Assembly: GCA_029261875.1 (NCBI GenBank)
Contig: JAJDAL010000051.1
Location: 1-64,000 of the forward strand
Reading direction: 5' to 3'
DNA length: 64,000 bases
Origin: Deltaproteobacteria bacterium
GTDB lineage: Bacteria > Myxococcota_A > UBA9160 > JAJDAL01
The notes under the pieces are model-generated. The model ran no database searches. It saw nothing but the letters and a program-made list of their open reading frames with translations, and was not told where the DNA came from. Below, one piece after another: positions 1-8,373 of the stretch; position 1 is the stretch's first letter; each line of letters opens with the position of its first letter. A program made the translations under genes and the position numbers.

Positions 1-1002
1 CCCAACCATTGTCGGAGCAACGCAACCGCTACACGGACGGCGTGTCCCAGCTTGACCCATTGCGCGGACGCGGAGAAATGGACTGCGGGTACCTGCATCG
101 ACGTTCGTGAGGATGGCTCCTTCACGGTCGGTGTTCGCCGAATGGAGCTTTCGAAACCCGCTTTTCTCGACCCCAGTTCCACACGCGACCTCGATCCGGT
201 CGTGTGGTATCCCGCCGCCGGCGAGAATGAACCCTTCGATCCCGATCTCGGCGGACATGTCGATGCCGAAGTTCATCCGAGCGGTCCGCATCCGGTGCTC
301 TTCTACTCTCACGGCGCCTGTTCCCTCGGAGAGCTGCAGAGCTACCCCGCGCGACAGCTGGCCTCGCACGGTTTCATCGTCGTCGCCCCCAATCATCCGG
401 GCAGCATGCGTGACGATTGCGTCTTCGATGCGCTGATCCCCAATGCCCTCGAGCGCATGGCGGACATGAGTGGAGCGTTGGATGGCATCCTCGAAGCCAA
501 TACCACCCCCTCCTCGCCGTTGTTCGGAACGGTGGACAGCGAACGTGTCGCGATCGGTGGCGGCTCCTTTGGTGGCACGACTGCACACCTCGCCGCATCC
601 CAGGACCCGCGATTCAAGGTCGCGGTAGCCGTCGTGCCCGGAATCTTTCCGGGGCTCGAACAATTCATTCCACCCTTCTCGATTCCGTCCCTTTCCCTGA
701 TGGGATCACTGGACGCGATCGTCTGGAACGACTCCACCCGGATCCATTTCGAACAATACACGTCACCCCGCTATCTGGTGGAGATCGAACGCGCTGGACA
801 CACCGCCTTGCAGAGCGAATGCAGCGGCAACCTGCTCCTGGGTTGCAAGCCACCCATCACACTCAGTCTCGAAGAATCCCAGCCACTGGGAATGCGCTGG
901 ATTCTCCCTTTCCTCAAGCTTCACCTCGCGGGTGACCTGCGCTTCGAACCGTTTCTATCCAGTCCCCCGCCGCCCGGTGTCACCTACGACTTCGCTCGCT
1001 GA
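1..1002 (+). CDS. Alpha/beta hydrolase, PAF-acetylhydrolase/dienelactone-hydrolase-like (5' partial)
   Basis: The frame is open from base 1, so the gene probably begins left of the window; a TTG at 52 is only the first possible internal start. The protein has the lipase-like pattern VWYPA near its beginning, an oxyanion-type FYSHG segment, and a nucleophile elbow GGSFGG with the Ser codon at 565-567. A candidate acid Asp (GSLDAIV, 712-714) and a candidate His (AGHTAL, 799-801) complete the triad in the usual order. This layout is seen in secreted PAF-acetylhydrolase-like and dienelactone-hydrolase-like esterases. The substrate is unknown. Cysteines near the N-terminus and C-terminus fit an exported enzyme, but the signal peptide lies outside the window. 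No operon partner is visible. Confidence 0.75.
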   Translation, partial: PNHCRSNATATRTACPSLTHCADAEKWTAGTCIDVREDGSFTVGVRRMELSKPAFLDPSSTRDLDPVVWYPAAGENEPFDPDLGGHVDAEVHPSGPHPVLFYSHGACSLGELQSYPARQLASHGFIVVAPNHPGSMRDDCVFDALIPNALERMADMSGALDGILEANTTPSSPLFGTVDSERVAIGGGSFGGTTAHLAASQDPRFKVAVAVVPGIFPGLEQFIPPFSIPSLSLMGSLDAIVWNDSTRIHFEQYTSPRYLVEIERAGHTALQSECSGNLLLGCKPPITLSLEESQPLGMRWILPFLKLHLAGDLRFEPFLSSPPPPGVTYDFAR

Positions 1003-1394
1003 TGCACCACGCACGACCGCGTTTCCCCAAGCCCCGCGGTCGCCACCGGCAAGTTGCACTCGTACGAATCGCATCCTCACGCAGTCAGGTGGGTTCTCGT
1101 CGGCCCTCGCCCTTCCGTCACGGAACTGTCCAAGAAAGGTCCTGAGGGACCGAAAGGCCGCGTAGCGACGCACGGTTAGACTGATCGCGATTGGGTCATT
1201 TCTCGATCGGACAATGTTACTTTTTGACTCTATTCGATCACTTATTCAATGGACCTCTGGCGGCATCCGCTTCGGCGCGCCTGCCAAGGTCCCCCGCGGG
1301 GTTTCTCCTTCGGGGTGCGGTCGTGGGTGCGACGACAGCCGTGGTGCGCCCAGGCTTCATCTCGTTCGCGGATGCTGAATGAGGTTGTTGCTCA
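1003..1394. other. Intergenic region, 392 bp
   Basis: No convincing gene was seen. There is a short perfect hairpin (GGTCC, loop TGAG, GGACC) near 1138-1151 without a T-run, and a TTGACT hexamer at 1224-1229 without a good -10 at normal spacing. The promoter of the downstream regulator is probably here but cannot be fixed by eye. Confidence 0.4.
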
Positions 1395-4300
1395 ATGGAC
1401 TCCCCTACCACCACAGATCACTCCCGACCCGCTTCTCGCCGTAAAGCGCGGCGCTACCGCTTCGGAGATTTCGAACTCGACACCACGCGCTTCGAATTGC
1501 GCCGAAATCAGGAACGCGTCAGCGTCGAACCCAAGGTCTTCGACGTCCTCGAATATCTCGTTCGCCACCGGGCCCGCGTCGTCCCCAAACGAGAGTTACT
1601 CACGCAACTCTGGCCGGACCAATTCGTCACCGAGTGGGTCTTGCCCAAGTGCGTGCGCGCGGCGCGCCGCGCCCTCGACGATGACGGAACCGCCCAACGC
1701 ATGATTCAAACCTCCCACGGTCGCGGTTACCGATTCATCGCCGACGTGGAGGAGGTGGGTGGCGCCACCGAGACCATGACTCCCGCCACTCCCTTCGTGG
1801 GTCGCGAACAAACCATGCGCGAACTCCTGTCGGGACTCGAAACCGCGCGCGACGGACACGCGTCCATCTTTCTCGTTTCGGGATCCGCCGGAATGGGGAA
1901 GACGCGAGCCGCCCAGGAACTCGCCCGAACGGCGCGGGGCCAGGGCGCGTTGGTGGTCGCGGGCAATGCGTACGAGGGAGACGGCGCTCCGCCGTTTTGG
2001 CCCTGGGTACAAGTGCTTCGCGCCTGTATCGAAGAACACGGCCCGGAAACGCTGGTGTCCGAGCTGGCGGACTGTGCGGAGGAACTCGTTCGACTCCTAC
2101 CGGAACTCCAGGCCCACATGGGGCCCCAGACGACCGCTCCCGCCTACGGTGCCGACGAAGCCCGTTTTCGCCTGTTCGACAGCGTCGCCCGGAGCTTGCG
2201 CCGTTTCGGACGCGAGCAGCCTCTCATCATCATCCTCGATGACTTGCATTGGGCGGATGCCCCATCCCTTCGCCTGCTCGAGTTCCTGGCCCGGGCCGGC
2301 GATGCTTGGAGCGGCCTCGTGATCGGAAATTACCGAGAAGACGAGGCGAGCCTCAACGAAGCCCTACCGAGTGTGCTGGGTTCCCTCTGCCGCATGCAGC
2401 ACGTCCACCGCGTGGAACTCCCTGCCCTCGAACCCGATGCGGCCCACACCTACATCCGTGCCGTCGCCGGAGCGGACTTCGACGACGCCATGGCGTCGAA
2501 ATTGGTGCGCATGAGCGAGGGGAGTCCCTTCTTTCTGAGCGAACTCGTGAGACTCGTCGCCTCCAGCGAGAATCGCCACCTCACCCCCGAACAACTCGCG
2601 AACGTCGAGCTCCCCGAAGGCATCAAGTCCACCATCGGACACAGCTTGGAGCGGCTCTCCCCCGCCTGCCGCCGCACCCTGTCCCTGTGCTCGGTGATCG
2701 GCGCTGAACTCGAACTGTCGATCGTGGAAGCGGTATCGGGCCTCGAGCGCCACTTGTTGATCGACCTCCTCGACGAGGCGGTGGCCGGTGGAGTCCTCCG
2801 AACTGCCGGTATCGGGAAATTTCAGTTTTCTCACGCCTTGATCGCACAGGCGCTCTACCAGGAGCTTCCGTGGAGCGAGCGAGCGGAGCAACACCGACGG
2901 GTCGGGGAAACGCTCGAAGCCCTGCGTCCCAACGACCCTGGCGATTGGGTTGAACGAATCGCGCATCATTTCTTCGAATCGGCACCCTGCGGCGACGTGG
3001 AGAAGATCGCGGTCTATTGCATCTCCGCGGCGCGGCGCGCCTCGCACCTGCTCGCGTTCGAAGATGCCGTGCGCCACCACGATCGGGCCCTCGACGCACT
3101 GGCCCTCGCCACCAAGCCCGACGAAGGACTGCGCTGTCGGATCCTGGTGGAGAAGGGACAAGATCAACGGGCGTGCGGAGCGCGAGAAGCGGCAGCGGAA
3201 ACCTTCGACCGCGCCGTGCAATTGGCGCGGAGTATCTCGGCTCCCTCGCTGTTCGCGAAAGCCGTCGTTGGCCTCAGTCATTGTGGACGCCACGACTCGC
3301 CGATTTCGTCCCACGAGCGGTTGCGCGCGTTGCTCGAAGAGAGTCTCGCCGGGCTTGGAACCGGCAATAAGCCACTTCGCGCCACACTCTTGAGTCAGCT
3401 CGTGGTGACACGCCCCTACCTCGACACCATGGAAAGCCGTCTCGAACTGAGCGGCCAGGCTCTCACCCTGGCCGAGGAATCCGGAGACCTCGAGAGCATC
3501 TTCTCCGCCATGGGGGCGCGTTCCTGGGCGCTTCAGGGTCCGGCTGATTCCCGGGAGCTACTCTCCCTGGGCACCGCACTCCTCGAACGATCTTCCCAAT
3601 TGTTCGAGCGCGACCCGCTCTCCGACCGCTACAACGTCGCGTTCCTCGCGCGAAGTATCCGCCACTCGGTCTTTCTCACCACGGGAGAAACATCCGCCGC
3701 GGACGCGGAGTTCAAGGCCCTGACGGATCTCGTCGCCAGCCTGCGACAGCCGGTCTATCGCTGGTTGTTGGGGATTGCGCAGACGGGCGGCGCCCTCTGT
3801 GAAGGACGATTCGACGAAGCGGATGCACTGATCCGCAAGGGACTGGAGTTCGGACAATCCGCTGAAGATCCGGCGGCGCGCGTGGTTTATCTCGGGCAGG
3901 CCGCCTGGCTCACCATGGAGCGCGGGTTCGACGGCAAGGCGAGTGGCGGTGACGTGAATCAGATTTGCGACATGTTCCTCTCGGCGCCGGGCGCCCTGGG
4001 CCCAGGCCACTCTGTCATCACGGCCCTGCTGCTCGCGCTATCGGGACAATGGAAACAGGCTCGCGAGGAGTACGACACCATCGACGTCGCGGGTCTTCCC
4101 CAAGGCGGGGGATGGCTGTTCGAACTCGGGATGCTGACGGAACTCTCCAGCTTGTTCCAAGACGCCGACCGCGCGCGACAGATGTACGACCTGCTGCTCC
4201 CGTTTGCGGAACTCAACACGACTCACAACTTCATGCGACTCCATTGGGGGTGCACGCACGGCCCGCTCGGTTTGCTCGCCCGCAGCTTCGGAGACCTCGC

Positions 4301-4532
4301 GATCGCCCAGAAACACAGTGAAGCCGCCCTCGAAATCAACCTCGAGCGCCGCTCGCGTCCCGCCGCGGCGCGGAACAAGTACGCACTCACCCGGGTTCTC
4401 TCGGAACGAGGCGGAAGGAAGGAAACGCGTCTAGCGCTGCAACACATCGACAGCGCAATTCGAGACGCCGAGGAAATCGGACTCAACGGTTTTCTGGTGG
4501 CGGCGAAAGATCTTCGGCGAACAATTTCTTGA
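1395..4532 (+). CDS. Winged-helix DNA-binding / AAA ATPase / TPR transcriptional regulator
   Basis: This is a 1,045-residue one-component regulator. Residues about 20-120 form an OmpR/PhoB-type winged helix (YRFGDFELDT at its start, GRGYRF at its wing), fused to a signal-transduction ATPase. Walker A is GSAGMGKT (about residue 163) and Walker B is LIIILDDLHWAD (about residue 276). The C-terminal half is alpha-helical and TPR-like. This is the CadC/AfsR/MalT-like domain order, with no receiver domain, so it probably senses a ligand or protein through the ATPase/TPR part. The ATG start is in good context for the winged helix. No target operon is evident: it stands alone, with a secreted PEP-CTERM gene next on the same strand. 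Confidence 0.9.
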   Translation: MDSPTTTDHSRPASRRKARRYRFGDFELDTTRFELRRNQERVSVEPKVFDVLEYLVRHRARVVPKRELLTQLWPDQFVTEWVLPKCVRAARRALDDDGTAQRMIQTSHGRGYRFIADVEEVGGATETMTPATPFVGREQTMRELLSGLETARDGHASIFLVSGSAGMGKTRAAQELARTARGQGALVVAGNAYEGDGAPPFWPWVQVLRACIEEHGPETLVSELADCAEELVRLLPELQAHMGPQTTAPAYGADEARFRLFDSVARSLRRFGREQPLIIILDDLHWADAPSLRLLEFLARAGDAWSGLVIGNYREDEASLNEALPSVLGSLCRMQHVHRVELPALEPDAAHTYIRAVAGADFDDAMASKLVRMSEGSPFFLSELVRLVASSENRHLTPEQLANVELPEGIKSTIGHSLERLSPACRRTLSLCSVIGAELELSIVEAVSGLERHLLIDLLDEAVAGGVLRTAGIGKFQFSHALIAQALYQELPWSERAEQHRRVGETLEALRPNDPGDWVERIAHHFFESAPCGDVEKIAVYCISAARRASHLLAFEDAVRHHDRALDALALATKPDEGLRCRILVEKGQDQRACGAREAAAETFDRAVQLARSISAPSLFAKAVVGLSHCGRHDSPISSHERLRALLEESLAGLGTGNKPLRATLLSQLVVTRPYLDTMESRLELSGQALTLAEESGDLESIFSAMGARSWALQGPADSRELLSLGTALLERSSQLFERDPLSDRYNVAFLARSIRHSVFLTTGETSAADAEFKALTDLVASLRQPVYRWLLGIAQTGGALCEGRFDEADALIRKGLEFGQSAEDPAARVVYLGQAAWLTMERGFDGKASGGDVNQICDMFLSAPGALGPGHSVITALLLALSGQWKQAREEYDTIDVAGLPQGGGWLFELGMLTELSSLFQDADRARQMYDLLLPFAELNTTHNFMRLHWGCTHGPLGLLARSFGDLAIAQKHSEAALEINLERRSRPAAARNKYALTRVLSERGGRKETRLALQHIDSAIRDAEEIGLNGFLVAAKDLRRTIS

Positions 4533-4696
4533 GCCCATTCGAACGAACCGTTTTTCTGCACCCGGATTGCGGGTGACTTGCAAGTTCCGTGCGCACCACC
4601 CAAACGACACCTCCCCCGCGCGGAATCGTCCAAAGACCGTCAGGACTCCGGGGATCAGGTCGTCAACAATCACCGCGTTGTATTGGAGATGCTGAA

Positions 4697-5401
4697 ATGC
4701 TGAAACAGATCGGATCCTTCTTCGTAGTTCTCTTCTTCGCCCACGCCGCTTTGGCGACCCCGGTTCTCAGTGGCGACATCACTTACATCTCGGCGCCCGA
4801 CGATGCGGCCCACGGATCCCTGCAATCGGGCCCGGCGTCCCAGGGTGCGTATCCGGAATTCACGGTGTTCTTCTGGGAAGAACGACAGAACGTGCACCTG
4901 CCCCACGACGTTCGCGTCAACGTCAATCTCCCCGGGGTTTACGATGACGTGAGCGATCTGCCGGGATTCGATTCGCTGCCCTTTCTCCCCAAAGGCAAGC
5001 TCGTCAGCAGCTACATGCTTCACTTCGACCCCGCCATCGACCCGATCGTATCGGGAAGCGTGACCTTCGAGTCGACGATGATGATCGTGGGCGTGATCGC
5101 CAAGAAGGGGATCAACGGCGACGACAAGCTCTATTCACTCACCGACGGAATTCTGGGCGCGGCGCAAACGAGCTACGCGAGTTTTCCCAACGGGCGACAG
5201 CTCGAGTTCGGCAGCGGTGATTCCTTCTCCCTGTCCGACGACATGCTGACTTTGAGCTTTCAGTTCAAGTCCAATGGGGCCGGCTTCGATGAGATCCGAA
5301 TCATCACCATGCCCGTACCGGTGCCCGAGCCCGGGTCCGGCATCCTATTCGCCGCGGGCCTCTCGGTGGTCGCGTTCCGCTTGGTTCGCCGTCGCGGATA
5401 G
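4697..5401 (+). CDS. PEP-CTERM sorting-domain secreted protein
   Basis: A 234-residue exported protein. The ATG at 4697 was chosen over an upstream in-frame start because it follows a GGAG ribosome site and gives a clean signal peptide ending near ALA. The C-terminus has the full PEP-CTERM architecture: VPEPGSG, a hydrophobic segment, then RRRG. Such proteins are processed by an exosortase and travel to the cell surface or matrix. The middle is beta-rich and matches no family I recognise. No exosortase gene lies in this window. It converges on the sulfatase gene that follows. Confidence 0.85.
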   Translation: MLKQIGSFFVVLFFAHAALATPVLSGDITYISAPDDAAHGSLQSGPASQGAYPEFTVFFWEERQNVHLPHDVRVNVNLPGVYDDVSDLPGFDSLPFLPKGKLVSSYMLHFDPAIDPIVSGSVTFESTMMIVGVIAKKGINGDDKLYSLTDGILGAAQTSYASFPNGRQLEFGSGDSFSLSDDMLTLSFQFKSNGAGFDEIRIITMPVPVPEPGSGILFAAGLSVVAFRLVRRRG

Positions 5402-5422
5402 CCCCTGAAGCGGCATCAGGGG
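5402..5422. terminator. Hairpin between convergent genes
   Basis: CCCCTGA (5402-5408) pairs perfectly with TCAGGGG (5416-5422) across a 7-nt loop, between the converging PEP-CTERM and sulfatase genes. It overlaps the sulfatase stop codon. There is no T-run on either side, so a terminator role is inferred from position only. Confidence 0.4.
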
Positions 5423-6612
5423 AGGAACCAATCGTCCAGGGCTTGTTTGAAGTCAGGTATTTGTGCCGCATAGGTGGGGTCATCGATGAGGTTGACCTCC
5501 TCGTCGGGATCCGTGGCCAAGTCGTGAAGGATGAACTTCTTTCCCGACGTGTCGAGGCTTCCGAATCGCAGTCCATCGCGCGTGCGGAGAAAACGCCGCA
5601 ACGGCCTCACCTTCAAAGTAAAGAGGTACTCTCGGCCGGGAAGCGCTGGGTTCTCGATATACGGTCGCATGCTCTGGCCCGGCAAAGACCCCGGAGCAGT
5701 CCCTCCCGCGTAGTCGATCAGGGTCGGAACGATATCCACGGCGTGCACCATCTGGGGCAGAACCGTTTCCGAAGGAATCTGGGCGGGCCAACTTACGGAA
5801 ATGATCGTGCGAAACCCGTTCTCTCCCTGGCGTTTCTTCGAACCTCGCAGCAGAAACCCATTATCGGATCCCTGCCATACGATCAGCGTATCCTGATCCA
5901 GCCCTCTCGATTCGAGGCCGTCGAGAAGTTCTCCGATCCAAAAATCCAACAGCATGACGTTGGCGTAGACCTTCACTCCCTTGGCCCCCGCTCGCGCGAA
6001 GCTCTGCTTGTCGAACTGGTCGCGAAACTCTTTCGAGTCTCCGTACGGACCATGGGGTAACCGCGGCGAATACCAGATCAACCACGGCGGACTCCCAGCC
6101 CCTCTCGAATCAACGAATTCCCACAGTGGATCGAGCGTCGACCGAGGCTCCCGCTTGGTTCTTCGTCCGCCCGCCGTGAATCCCGCGTCCAAATAGCTCC
6201 GGTTCCAGATCTTCCCGTAGCCGTAACTCACATACCCTTCATCTCCGAGGTACTGGGGCATCTTCCTCTCCGAGAACTCGTCCTCGTTGAAGTCTTTGGT
6301 GTACAGACCGGTCAGCGTCGATCGAAACGAGGGAATGCAGACCGTGGCGCTGGTCTGCCCGACGGGAAACACCACACCGCGATTCGCTAGACGATCCAGA
6401 TTCGGGGTTTCAATCGCCGGCAGATCGGGGTGTTGAGTCGGCGTCGGGAATGTGCCCGAATCATCGATCGCCTTCATGAAACCGTAGGCGGGCCAGGGAT
6501 GGTCGTCGCCGATGATGAAGATGATGTTCGGCTGGGTCGCCGGCGCTGCGGCCGCCGCCCCGCACCAGCACGCTACCACCAGAAACACCCCGAAACTGAC
6601 CGATCGTCGCAT
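5416..6612 (-). CDS. Sulfatase-family hydrolase, secreted, with atypical FGE motif
   Basis: A 398-residue protein with a signal peptide (ends near AAAAA). It has the alkaline-phosphatase-superfamily sulfatase fold: NIIFIIGDDH (metal-binding Asp pair), ETPNLDRLA, a PHGPYG segment and SDNGF. It most resembles iduronate-2-sulfatase-like enzymes. The formylglycine segment reads CIPSFRSTLTG (C92-G102): the Cys and Pro are in place, but the Arg of CxPxR is moved one position on and Phe sits where it should be. Either a tolerated variant or loss of Cys maturation is possible. It is transcribed alone toward the PEP-CTERM gene. Confidence 0.85.
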   Translation of the reverse strand: MRRSVSFGVFLVVACWCGAAAAAPATQPNIIFIIGDDHPWPAYGFMKAIDDSGTFPTPTQHPDLPAIETPNLDRLANRGVVFPVGQTSATVCIPSFRSTLTGLYTKDFNEDEFSERKMPQYLGDEGYVSYGYGKIWNRSYLDAGFTAGGRRTKREPRSTLDPLWEFVDSRGAGSPPWLIWYSPRLPHGPYGDSKEFRDQFDKQSFARAGAKGVKVYANVMLLDFWIGELLDGLESRGLDQDTLIVWQGSDNGFLLRGSKKRQGENGFRTIISVSWPAQIPSETVLPQMVHAVDIVPTLIDYAGGTAPGSLPGQSMRPYIENPALPGREYLFTLKVRPLRRFLRTRDGLRFGSLDTSGKKFILHDLATDPDEEVNLIDDPTYAAQIPDFKQALDDWFLP

Positions 6613-6766
6613 CGTTTCCGACCTCCGCTTTGATTGACGCTCATCTAACGACGCTTGGATCCCTTTCGTTTGGGAGATTCTTGTACCTTTCTTGGACCAA
6701 GCGCTTTCCCGATTGAATCCCCCTTCTCCGCCTCCCTAGGATGCATCGAAATCCGAAGGAGAAGTC

Positions 6767-8212
6767 GTGCCGCACCGCATCGTTCTGATCCTCGCTGCCG
6801 TTGTCGTTTTTGCTCCCGCACTCGTCCCCACTTCCAGCCGAGCCCAGGTCGAGCCAGCCTGCGAATGCCCCGCATTCGCCGAGGGCTGCGAAATCATCGC
6901 GAGCGGAAATCCGCCCAACCCCGAATGCGCGAAGAAGAAGGACGCTCGCTACCGCCACATCGAAGAATGCTTCTCGGTCACGATTCCCGAGCAAGCCAAG
7001 ATCGGGAGCGTGAGCCCCGCCATCCGCGAACGCGTAGCCCAGAAGCTCGGATTGTTGCGTCCGGTCTCCAAACGCCAGGTCCAAGATCTCCTGAATGGAA
7101 GTTGTCCCATTACCCTCGATCTGGATTTCGTCTTCGATGATCCGTCTTGCCGAAAATCCGTGCTGGTTTGGTACAGCGGGCCCAACGCTTCGGAGCGCGG
7201 AAACACGTTCCACATTCTCGGCAAAGAGGGGCAGACCTCCGACCTTCGAATCGAAGCTTCTGCTTCGTGTTCCAATAACGTCGTCGCCGACGCCATCAAC
7301 GAGCTCGTCCAGGAGGAACTCGCGGTACCCGGGGCTTCCCCGAAACTCGACATCCTGTTTCAGCACTTTCAGGATCTAGGGCCGTTGTGCGACCCCGCCA
7401 CTCCGGGGACGCTCCCCTGTGAGGTTCCGCTCGCATCCCTCCCCCCTCTCGAGATGAAACGGTTTTCGGTTCGGTTCGGCCGCAGCGTGCGCCTGACCGC
7501 GAAAGCCCAGGACCCGCGGGACCCGGACACCTACATCGTCGCGGACTGCGATTGCCCCGAACCGCCGGGTCCCGAGGTCTGCGATCCCGTCAACGAACTC
7601 GAGGACATCGTCCGCGACGGAAACCCGGACGACCGCAAGGACGTCTTCTTCCCTTGCCTCAGCACCGACATCGAGATTACAGTCCCCGAAGGCAAAACCG
7701 AATCCGTCACGGTGTCACTCCTCGACAATCCCAATGCCCGGAACGACATCGTTCCGCGTTTCGAAAGTTTCGCCTCGACTTGCGGGGTTGGTTTCACGAG
7801 CTCCAACAAACACAAACGCCTCGCGCAGGTTCTCGACCAGGCGGGAGGGGCGAAATTCCGTTTGAACTTCGTCGCGGAAGAACAGGGGCGCCAGAAACCC
7901 ACGGTCTGGTATCGCCTGGGCGGTTCCGACCTCCATTTCCAGAGCTCGCCTTCGACGACTTCCTCGGTTTCCCTCGACGTTGATTACGCACCCGGGGCGA
8001 GTTGTACGCTCGACCACATTCTCCGAATCCTGCGTGCGGATCTCCCGAGCGGTGGCGTCAAGGTGAACGTCGCATTCGAGGGCCTCAGCAACGCGAGTAC
8101 CGGCCCAACCGGAGATTCATCCTTCGATGCCGACAACGTCGCGGTGGAAGTGGGCGAGTACAAGGTGAAGATCAAGACGACCGGCGGCGGCGTCCACGCG
8201 CGATTTCCGTAG
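6767..8212 (+). CDS. Secreted cysteine-containing protein with an internal duplication
   Basis: A 481-residue protein with a signal peptide ending near SRAQ. The GTG start at 6767 follows GGAG at proper spacing. It has no recognised domain. The two halves look like diverged copies. Each opens with a CxCP motif and a GNP segment, then has a Cys before a VTIPE or ITVPE strand, a VWY segment (VLVWYSGPN and PTVWYRLGG), and ends with a Cys followed by a helix of the DxIxxL type. It is therefore probably two copies of one beta-rich domain of about 200 residues. It stands alone between a divergent sulfatase and a monooxygenase. Confidence 0.7.
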   Translation: MPHRIVLILAAVVVFAPALVPTSSRAQVEPACECPAFAEGCEIIASGNPPNPECAKKKDARYRHIEECFSVTIPEQAKIGSVSPAIRERVAQKLGLLRPVSKRQVQDLLNGSCPITLDLDFVFDDPSCRKSVLVWYSGPNASERGNTFHILGKEGQTSDLRIEASASCSNNVVADAINELVQEELAVPGASPKLDILFQHFQDLGPLCDPATPGTLPCEVPLASLPPLEMKRFSVRFGRSVRLTAKAQDPRDPDTYIVADCDCPEPPGPEVCDPVNELEDIVRDGNPDDRKDVFFPCLSTDIEITVPEGKTESVTVSLLDNPNARNDIVPRFESFASTCGVGFTSSNKHKRLAQVLDQAGGAKFRLNFVAEEQGRQKPTVWYRLGGSDLHFQSSPSTTSSVSLDVDYAPGASCTLDHILRILRADLPSGGVKVNVAFEGLSNASTGPTGDSSFDADNVAVEVGEYKVKIKTTGGGVHARFP

Positions 8213-8373
8213 GCCGCTCCGGGCGGCGATTCCGGCGCCCTCGAGACGCCCTTCCCAACCCTGGGTCGTGTCCCGCATCGCCGGGACATCCGACCTTCCC
8301 GTCCCCGGTGCCGATCGCCATCCGCGGCCGGGTTGGACTACAGTCTCCGCCCGAAGCGAAAGAGGGTTGGAGC

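Noticed and set aside
1224..1250. Promoter in front of the winged-helix ATPase regulator
   Set aside because: TTGACT is present, but no acceptable -10 lies at 16-18 bp.
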